From contig JAJOZX010005521.1 in the NCBI GenBank assembly GCA_023014485.1, positions 277,095 to 341,094 on the forward strand: a DNA stretch of 64,000 nucleotides, read 5' to 3'. Shown here in pieces: positions 57,201 to 64,000 of the stretch (positions are counted from its first letter, which is position 1; every line of letters starts with the position of its first letter). The notes under the pieces were generated by a model that saw only the letters and a list, made by a program, of their open reading frames with translations, was not told the DNA's origin and searched no databases. Both the position numbers and the translations under genes were made by a program. This stretch comes from Bathynomus jamesi (taxonomy: Eukaryota > Arthropoda > Malacostraca > Isopoda > Cirolanidae).

Positions 57201-59220
57201 AAGCTATAGTAGAAAAGTCAAACAAGGAAGAACATCAGTTCCAAGCAGAAACTCGAATGCTTTTGGACATTGTTGCGAGATCTCTCTATTCTGATAAAGA
57301 AGTCTTTGTCAGAGAACTCATATCTAATGCTTCAGATGCTCTTGAGAAAGTAATCACTTAATTTAAATGTTAAATTTCATCATAATGGCATTCCAGCTAA
57401 TTTTTATATCCTAACAAAGAAATTTTTTAGGTTAAATAATTTGACATAAAGAAAAAAATTATGCAATAGGTGTGTATAAGGACTTGGCCTTCTGTGAAAT
57501 GAAATGGGTGTTTTACATATGGTATAGTGTATATATACAGGGTGTCCGAGAATTATCTGTATAATTTTTGGCTGTTATTAAAAGTCAACCATGAAGTGTA
57601 GAAATTCCAGTGTTGTCCCATTTTACAGAGAATCTCATTAAGTTTTTTCTGATACCAAGTTTTGACAAGTTTTTTAGAAATTCCAGTGTGTCCGAACATT
57701 ATCTGTACAATTCATCTTTTAATAAAATTCTTGAAACACACGTAAAATTCTTAAACAAGATTATTTAGAATCTGTATTTTCAAAAGTTTCTTTTATTAAA
57801 GTAACGTTGTTACAAACATTCGATATGTGCACCATTAGTGATTCGCAAACATCCAATTGATACTCAAATGTTGCCATGTACGCTGCAGCATATCCACATC
57901 AATTTGCTCAATAGCAGCTGTGATTCTTGCTTTTTAAATCATCAATGTCTGTCACCCACGTACAAAAAAGAAAAAACTTGTCAAAACTTGTTATCAGAAA
58001 AAACTTAATGAGTTTCTCTGTAAAATGGGACAACACTGGAATTTCTACACTTCATGGTTGACTTTTAATAACAGCCAAAAATTGTACAGATAATTCTCGG
58101 ACACCCTGTATATATTCAGAATTATCATATATTGCCCAAAATGGAGATTTTGAAATATGTAATGAATAAAATTTAGCTGAAATGCCTTTTTAGTTTGAAT
58201 TATCAATATTTCATCCATTTAATTCCTTTACTGAATTATCATTTACATTTATGATTACAGCTACGTTGTTTATCGATACAAGAAAGTAACCCTGAGCTCA
58301 ATCAGAGCCCTTAAAGATATCAATTGAAACAGACAAATATGCCAAAACTCTCATTATCAATGACACAGGAATAGGAATGACAAAGGAGGAACTTATTAAT
58401 AACTTGGGAACAATTGCCAGGTCTGGTTCAAAGGTAATAATTGGTGTTAATTTTTTATATTTGTTCACATAATTCATCACTGATAGTTGTGATAAAAATT
58501 GAAAATAAGATTCATGATAATTTGGAATGACCATTTTTATAATGAGATTGGCATTATGACATAATAAAATATTAGAATAGAATAGAATAACCTTTATTAA
58601 TAATAAAATAAATACAGTAGTCTTTTACAACTTACAATTTTTACAATGACATAAATAATTGTGAAGCTCGACTATTTATTTATTTATTTTTTTTAATTTG
58701 GCCCTTAAGCTTTAGGCTTTACTGAAATTTGGTGTGTATTTTAAACTATAAGTTTTTGGGGAATTCTTTAACCCTCTAAGGCCCAGAGGCCTTTCCGAGA
58801 CTGAATAAAATCAGTAAAGTAACAATGAATGCTAGAGGGTTAATGGAATATATGTACTGATTAATCCCTAAAAAATTTCCCTTGATCAATGAGTAAAGTG
58901 ATGGCTGCTCAGAATTAAGAGTATATTGCTGCACTTAGGTTTAGTTTTATATGTATTTTGCTTTTGGTTAGAAAGTTCTGCTCAAGTATTCATTTCTTGG
59001 ATAAATCATTTTCAATATGGTAAATCATTTAAGTAATTTTAAAATTTTCTTCTTTAAAGGAGTTTTTGGAGCAGTACCGAAAAGGGAGCATGGACCCTCA
59101 AAATATCATAGGTCAGTTTGGGGTTGGTTTCTATTCAGCTTTTATGGTTGCTGACAAGGTAGAAGTTTACACACGGTCTCATGAAGAGAACAGTGAAGGA
59201 TATTGTTGGGTTTCAGATGG
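51258..59220 (+). CDS. TRAP1: TRAP1, mitochondrial Hsp90 chaperone (first five coding exons)
   Basis: Exons: 51258-51398 (start ATG 51258; a 3' splice site ends at 51246, so a 5' UTR exon lies upstream), 56355-56418, 57147-57349, 58261-58433, 59060-59220; all phases agree. Exon 1 codes for a basic, serine-rich, acid-poor leader ([20 protein letters not shown]...[10 protein letters not shown]), a mitochondrial targeting peptide. Exon 3 starts the GHKL ATPase fold with '[20 protein letters not shown]' and '[17 protein letters not shown]' (the conserved E and N of the ATP site). Exon 4 has '[20 protein letters not shown]' (DxGxG) and 'ARSGSK'. Exon 5 has '[20 protein letters not shown]' (ATP lid). 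In exon 4 the frame breaks at 58309-58311 (CCCTTAAAG would need CCCTTTAAAG). Later exons are beyond 64000. Confidence 0.95.
51399..51800. other. 5' part of TRAP1 intron 1
   Basis: The donor at 51399 is GTTGGT, a weak match to consensus. Otherwise AT-rich with nothing recognised before the hAT element. Confidence 0.5.
51801..52369 (+). mobile_element. hAT non-autonomous element carrying a BED finger, 8-bp target duplication
   Basis: Ends CAGAGGTGGGGAGT and, inverted, CAGGGATGGGGAGTCGG; ATTTCCAC flanks both sides (51793-51800, 52370-52377). Subterminal GACTCCC/GGGAGTCGG motifs repeat at both ends. An open frame 52063-52245 (60 codons) codes for a BED zinc finger: '[20 protein letters not shown]', then 'CNAKI' and 'RASNLKRHL' before TGA, with the last His immediately after the stop context. 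This is the DNA-binding N terminus of the parent hAT transposase; the catalytic part is deleted. Confidence 0.92.
52771..53382. mobile_element. hAT-like MITE, diverged
   Basis: TAGAGGTGTACCAGAACCAG at the left faces CCAGTACACCTCTA at the right. GCTGGAAT and GAGAACCAG motifs recur inverted near both ends. The flanks CAGTTGTG and CAGTCATA match only partly, so a target duplication is not certain. Confidence 0.6.
53400..54880 (-). pseudogene. Tigger/jerky-type (pogo) transposase, decayed
   Basis: Minus strand near 54070-53940: '[15 protein letters not shown]' and '[13 protein letters not shown]' (the D of the DDD triad in 'LLLDN'), then '[14 protein letters not shown]' in the next frame (53945-53920 area) and '[20 protein letters not shown]' near 53740. 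These follow the order of DDE_1 jerky/Tigger transposases. Frame changes and stops are frequent. It fills much of TRAP1 intron 1. Confidence 0.75.
55631..55938. mobile_element. Tigger-type MITE
   Basis: GTAGTCCTCTACTCAGAAAC at the left faces GTAGGTAGAGGACTGC at the right; inner ATATGAACATTC and GGACTTATGAAC motifs are also inverted. No coding capacity. Located in TRAP1 intron 1. Confidence 0.6.
55939..56354. other. 3' end of TRAP1 intron 1
   Basis: AT-rich, ending in TATATTTCAG before exon 2. Nothing else recognised. Confidence 0.5.
56431..56641. mobile_element. hAT MITE next to a TRAP1 splice donor, 8-bp target duplication
   Basis: Begins CAGTGGTGGGATT and ends AATCCCACTACTG; GTCCTAAT flanks both sides (56423-56430, 56642-56649). 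The interior contains a CCCTTCCCC-rich stretch. The left end is 12 bases beyond the exon 2 boundary, so the donor's GTTAGT at 56419-56424 overlaps the target duplication. Confidence 0.93.
56884..57010 (+). repeat. SINE related to the 5S-like family
   Basis: AGATCAGTGAGGAGTG, then TCTCTGGCTAGTAGTTGGAT and GGCTGACCATC (5S C-box like), followed by the family body CTGTGTCCAGTTCATG shared with the 24372 copy. Lies about 140 bp upstream of TRAP1 exon 3. Confidence 0.65.
57538..58108. mobile_element. Mariner-derived MITE with long inverted arms
   Basis: CAGGGTGTCCGAGAATTATC and its inverse are flanked by TA. The arms stay complementary for about 130 bp (57538-57670 with 57965-58108). Between them, minus-strand scraps of a mariner transposase C terminus are visible near 57820-57950. 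It lies in the intron between TRAP1 exons 3 and 4. Confidence 0.9.
58560..59059. other. TRAP1 intron 4, no feature
   Basis: AT-rich intron with a T-run at 58688-58695 and a TTTAAAG acceptor before exon 5. The tandem GAATAGAATAGAATA near 58572 is a short microsatellite. Confidence 0.5.
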
Positions 59221-59726
59221 GTAAGTCAATTTCTTTGAAGGCATTATAATGATTTTGTGTTATTGGCTTTAGTAGAGTAATTTTATTGTGTATACATTAA
59301 AGAGGTTATAGAGGGGTTGTTACTGATAGTTTACAGACCCTTGAACACTGCATCAATACTCTAATAACCAAACAACTGAACTTAAACTTTGTCTAACCTA
59401 GTTTTAACCCAGCCTAAGCCTAATCTGACCTTGCTTAACCTAACCAAAGAAAACTTGTTGAAACTGAAGAGTTGTCCCCAACAATATCAAAATAACACGT
59501 GTAAATATGTCATAATGACTTTATTTGGGTTATTATGGTTACAAAATTGGTAGTGGTAGCTAGCTGATTCTTAGTCGAGGTCGGTTAGGCCTATCAGCAT
59601 ACTTGAAGAGGAGGCTGGGTTGAAAAGGGGTCAAGGTCAAGATTTTGCTTAGGTACATATTGTTAGGTTGATCATTTTGTAATAGTAGTATCCACACCAG
59701 AAATCAAGGCTGTGGGACCTTTGCTA

Positions 59727-61216
59727 CCCCCCCCCCCCCCCCCCCCCCTACCGATACTCACTTTTTTACATATGAATTTGTATGGGAAATAGGCCAAAAA
59801 CCAAAAATCGACCCTAAATATTAATTTTTTTTGCTTTTGGATGGCCAAAATCGAGTTTCCCGGCACGAATTACATCAGAATAGACCATTCACCAACTTTT
59901 TTGCGATCAGGGGGTCTTAAATCCGGTGCTGACTCATAGCACCGGATATAAGACCTAATATTACATTATTTTTTGTTTTTTCTCTCCAGATTCCTATTTA
60001 GGTACGTACCTAGAATGTTAAAAGTTTGTATTAAAATGTTATTTAATTTTAAAATATCAGTAATAAATAAAATATAGTTAAAATCTTATTAAATTATGGC
60101 TACTAGAAAAAGAAGCCACAATGCAGCCTTCGGATATCCAGCAAAATTTTCATCTGCCATGATGCCATCAAAAGCTGATGTTATAAGGCACTTCCATTTT
60201 ATTGTTAGAGAGGAAGAATCTAAAGCACAGGGTAAAATAAGTAAAAATTATTGCTATAACGTAGTTGTTCAAGATATAAAAGAAATTTGGCAAAAATTTT
60301 CTTCCCTAACAATTGATACAAAGGGAATTTATGTTAGAGTTACTAGACTTATAGAAGATGCTGATAAGTTAAAGAAATGAAAAATATGAAAAATTAAAGA
60401 AATATAACGAGATGTTTGACGTATCTCCATGCCACTGTTATGATAAAGGCATAAGGGATAGAAAACTTTGTAGGTGTGAACATAAAATACCTATTATAGA
60501 ATGGGAAGTTTTTATTGGTCAAAGAGAGAGAAAAAACCAGTTAGGAAAAATTGATAAAAAAAACTACCTCAAGTAATTTGAGAAAGTTGGGCAAAATCCA
60601 AAAAGCACAAGAAAGGGAAAAGAAATCAAAAGAAAAATTAAGAGAAGCAAGAGAATTTGCATCATCAGAGGTGATAGAAGATGATAATGAAAATGAAGAT
60701 GTCGATTTTCAAGACAGAGAGGACTTAGATTATGAAGAGGACTTCAGAATGAACAATTGCTTCAGATTAGAACTAAACCTCTGGAAATACTAGATTTTCC
60801 ATGTCACAGCCAAAGCGTTGAACGGGGTGTGAACTTAGTAACTAAATCTAGCCAGGAAAGAATTGGTTATATTAATTGGCATAAATTTATTTTAAATACT
60901 TTAGAGTCTAGAAAAGAACTGCCTACTTTTGAGTGGAAAGGTCAATGGAAGGAATAAAAAAACATTAGTTTTAGGTCAAAGATTTTGAATTTCTCTTAAT
61001 TTCTAAATTTCTACCAATAATAGCTAAAAATTTACATATTAAATTTTTTTTCATGCATTTTTGTATTTTTTTAATTTTTTTTTTCATTAAAAAATAAATA
61101 TAACTGTTTTGTAAGTGAACTTTGGTGGTAATAAATTTTTTTTGTAGTAAATCATAAATTATCTCTAATTTTATGAATTTTCTGAAAAAACTGAAACTGG
61201 TAGGGGGGGGGGGGGG
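59727..61216 (+). mobile_element. Internally deleted copy of a repeated arthropod ORF family, bounded by C and G tracts
   Basis: A C-run of 22 (59727-59748) at the left and a G-run of 15 (61203-61217) at the right, with CTACC and GGTAG beside them, look like imperfect inverted ends. Frames: 60096-60377 'RSHNAAFGYPAKFSSAMMPS'; then shifted 'FDVSPCHCYDKGI' and 'CRCEHKIPIIEWEVF' near 60415-60510; then 'ILDFPCHSQSVERGVNLVTK' near 60790 to a stop at 60957. I recognise the 'CxC ... VPxxEW' and 'PCHSQSVERxVxLVT' blocks as the two ends of a multicopy uncharacterised arthropod ORF; the middle is missing here. Confidence 0.6.
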
Positions 61217-61606
61217 GTGTAGGGGGGGCGTCAGAATTCAAAAATATTTTACCAGGGTGTTACTATGATTGATTGAACCACCTCACACTATGTACCGAAG
61301 AAATCAAAAATTTTGACCCGGCCTATTGAAGAGCCTTATCATCTCAGAATCACTGAGGCAAGCCTACCTCATACAAGATTAGGTCTAAGTTTGTGATGTT
61401 AACCATGGCCAAATTTCAGCTTTGGGCCTTCCTTTTTACACATCACTGATTAATTATCAGACTTCTTAACAAGAGTTTGCTACAATCACTGGGAACAATA
61501 CAATTAGGCCTACACTGCAAATTAACTCCTTGAATGGCATCGCTCATCCAAACAAATTTGTTTACAAAATGTTGCTGACAAATCTGCAGTCGTATATGTG
61601 TATATA

Positions 61607-62279
61607 CAGGGTGTTTCTAAAGTAACCATCTATTTTGGTGAAATAGGGGGATTTTAAACAATTGTTATATTGGCATAATGGTATGTGCATTGTTATACAA
61701 AATTCATGTATTTATAATATTTCAATTGCTTTACATGATTTTTTGTTAATTATTTTATTTTATTTTCAGACCCATATCATTGATGATGACTGTGCAAGAA
61801 CGGGTTTATGTAGTAACATGCAGGATAAAAGGCATGAAGTGCAATGAAATTAAGAGAAAAGTTTGAGAAAAGGTTTCATAAAACAGGCCCTAGAGACCAG
61901 GCTATTCGCGAATTAGTAAACAAATTTGAGGACTGGATCTGTGCATGATGAGCGTAGATCTGGATGGCCAAGAAGATCTCACGAAAAAATCGAATCTGTT
62001 CAAGAAGCATTCGAAGAGGATCCACAATTATCGATTCAGAGGGCATCCCACAGATTAGAAATTCCACAAACAACAGTTTACAGAATTCTATGTTATGATT
62101 TAAAGAAAAAGCCATACCACATTCAAGTGTTCCACAACTTACAAGAAGAAGATTATCCACGAAGAGCAACAATGTGTGCCGAGCTTACAAATATATATAT
62201 ATATTTCCATGTTTTAAAGGTGTTTTTTTTATAATTCATATTATTTCGCAAAATAGATGGTTACTTTAGAAACACCCTG
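61607..62279 (+). mobile_element. Mariner with N-terminal transposase only
   Basis: CAGGGTGTTTCTAAAGTAAC and its inverse are flanked by TA. The interior codes, with one frame change near 61930, for 'MTVQERVYVVTCRIKGMKCN' , 'GSVHDERRSGWPRRS' and 'SIQRASHRLEIPQTTVYRIL', the two helix-turn-helix units that bind the ends. The catalytic domain is deleted after 'YPRRATMCAEL'. Confidence 0.9.
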
Positions 62280-62327
62280 TATATAATATTATATATACAC
62301 AGTAAATACTCAATAAGTCGGACTATA

Positions 62328-62943
62328 CAGGGTGTTTCAGGAGGAAAGGTCAATACTTAGGGAGGTGATAGTATCGGCCATTGTGTGAAAAAAGGTTTGT
62401 ATGAACATGTCTAATTCTGAATAGTTACGGAGATAGAGCTGTTTGAATCTGATGCGTGCACAGCTCTTCCTCCCCCTTCCCTCCCCCTATAACCTTGAAT
62501 CATGTAAGCTGTAATGTAAGCATGTAACATAAGCCAATCAACAGCTGACTGTTGTGAGTGACATTATTTGGTGTTTGAAGCAGTGTTAAGAATGCCACAC
62601 ACCTTCACACATGCCGAATATGCAGATATGGTGTATGTCTACGTTTTTTGTGATGGAAGTGCAACAGCTGCTGTTGCAGAATGCGTCAATGGTAAACTGT
62701 AACAAATTTGTCATTTCTGTATCTGATACCATTCAAAATGCCAATGTTTAAACATTAAATGTTAGAAACAGTAATTGGTTTCTTTCTTGATTACCATTAA
62801 CAATGCTTTTGTATTTGTAGATTCAAACAGCTCTATCTCCGTAACCATTCAGAATTAGACACATGTTCATATGAACTTTTTTTCTCACAATGACCGATAC
62901 TATCACCTCCCAAAGTATTGACCTTTCCTCCTGAAACACCCTG
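62328..62943 (+). mobile_element. Mariner-like MITE with DUF4817 start
   Basis: Ends CAGGGTGTTTCAGGAGGAAA and its inverse, flanked by TA. The terminal repeats extend inward with AGGTGATAGTATCGG and ACGGAGATAGAGCTGTTTGA, about 115 bp. An ATG at 62592 starts 'MPHTFTHAEYADMVYVYVF', the helix-turn-helix seen also at 4545-4931; the rest of the gene is absent. Confidence 0.9.
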
Positions 62944-63486
62944 TATAGGGCTCTAGCCAGTCCCACTCATTGAAAAGTCTGACTCATCGCGAATTACCAT
63001 AATTATCCCCCCTATTTACTCCTAAAGAGGCATAAATACTCTCTAACCTTTTAAGTTTGATTAGTGAGAGTCTAATACAATGTTCAAAATAAACCTTAAA
63101 AAACAATAAAACTTTGTTTCACTTACCGTTGCTAGAATTATTTTGAGCGTGAAAAACACAGAATTTTATTGTTTACTTTTTTGTACAATACTGTATTAAA
63201 AAAATGCTTCACTTAGTAAAAGAAACAAAATAATAATGGCACTTGACATTGGAAATAAAACACTTCTCTCAGTAAAATAAACAAAAGAATAATAGCATGA
63301 CAGAGGATGAGTCCAACTCATCGAGTATTTACTATATCTATCTATCTATCACTGACTCGACTGTCTTTTCCCTCTGTGTGACTGGTCTGTTACCAACTTA
63401 CCGACTTATCTTGCGGTCGTCTTGTACACTTCCTTTCTTCCTTTAGCCTTAAGAATTTGGGTTTTCATCTCATATTGGGGAAAATA
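62944..63486. other. TRAP1 intron sequence, no further feature
   Basis: AT-rich, with CTATCTATCTATC near 63337. ACTCATCGAGTATTTACTAT at 63317 is inverted relative to AGTAAATACTCAATAAGTCG at 62300, so a diverged foldback repeat may enclose the DUF4817 element. No TRAP1 exon is visible after 59220. Confidence 0.45.
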
Positions 63487-64000
63487 CAGGGTGTCCCATA
63501 AGTCCGGCATCATAGGAAAAATAATAATAAAAGGCAAAACAAAAGCTTTTATTTACAGAATGTGCTCAATGTCCACATTATTTTCAATACACAAATTCAG
63601 ACGTGATACCCAGTTGGCAAGCACATGGTGAATGATGTCAGGAGTAATGGTGTTACATGTCCCAATAATGCGCTGCCGCAAATGTTCAACACTCCTAATT
63701 TTCTCTGTGTATACCAGTGCTTTCAAGTGGCCCCAGAGATAAAAATCTAGTGGTTTGAGATCCGGGCTTCTAGCTGGCCATTCCACAGGCCCTCAACATC
63801 CTATCCAATGACCAGGGAATTGTTGGTACAGGTATTCCCTTGGGTGCTGTAATGTGCAGGAGTGCCGTCTTGCTGGAACCATGTTGGGAAATTTCCTCCT
63901 TCATTCAAGACACTGGGAAATGCTTCTTCCTTGAGCATACGTAGGTAGGTGCCTCCAGTGACATGTTCATCGAAAAAGAGGGGCCTATGATTGCGATCCT
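63487..64000 (-). mobile_element. Mariner, cut by the window edge
   Basis: The left terminus CAGGGTGTCCCATAAGTCCG has TA outside. Minus strand: stop at 63553, then reading leftward from the N-terminal side 'MEWPARSPDLKPLDFYLWGH', 'RQRIIGTCNTITPDIIHHVL' and 'LCIENNVDIEHIL', with 'FFDEHVTGGTYLRML' upstream near 63950. This is the catalytic C-terminal half of the transposase with a frame break near 63790. The rest is outside the window. Confidence 0.88.

Noticed and set aside
59700..64000. Further TRAP1 exons
   Set aside because: No segment with the expected Hsp90 middle-domain motifs was found in any frame; the remaining exons are presumed beyond the window.

Overview
This is a nuclear window from an animal, most likely an arthropod. 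The evidence is spliceosomal introns (mostly GT-AG, two GC-AG), AT-rich introns, a metazoan mitochondrial chaperone gene, and a dense mix of Tc1/mariner, hAT, PIF/Harbinger, Merlin, Tigger-like, CR1-like LINE and SINE sequences. The species cannot be named from the sequence. Identifications of families are from my own reading and memory, with no search run.

Two host genes are supported. (1) On the minus strand, 32644 down to 5967, is a gene of about 41 exons coding for roughly 2,050 residues. It has a signal peptide, an N-terminal beta-strand-rich region like EAR/EPTP propeller blades, a short predicted coiled coil, a long middle of repeated units each carrying a 'V/I-N-G' turn, and a second EAR/EPTP-like region ending at the stop. 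It is a large secreted protein I cannot assign with confidence. (2) On the plus strand, 51258 to beyond the window, are the first five coding exons of TRAP1, the mitochondrial Hsp90; the rest lies past the right edge.

Almost everything else is mobile DNA, much of it nested. Layout: 1-5500, decayed hAT transposase split by a satellite-bearing inverted-repeat element, then mariner/Tc1 fragments; 5967-32644, the large gene with transposons in its introns; 32700-36040, gene-free AT-rich DNA with GC-rich hairpins and a tRNA-like SINE; 36044-40087, a foldback repeat holding a complete-looking Harbinger element (transposase plus MADF-type protein); 41036-43000, a young LINE copy; 44230-51030, LINE, Merlin, Tigger-type and foldback repeats; 51258-64000, TRAP1 with introns expanded by hAT, Tigger, SINE and mariner elements.

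Six host exons (five in the large gene, one in TRAP1) read well only if one base is restored, in several cases inside a homopolymer. With almost all splice sites and phases intact, assembly error is more likely than gene decay, but this is inference.
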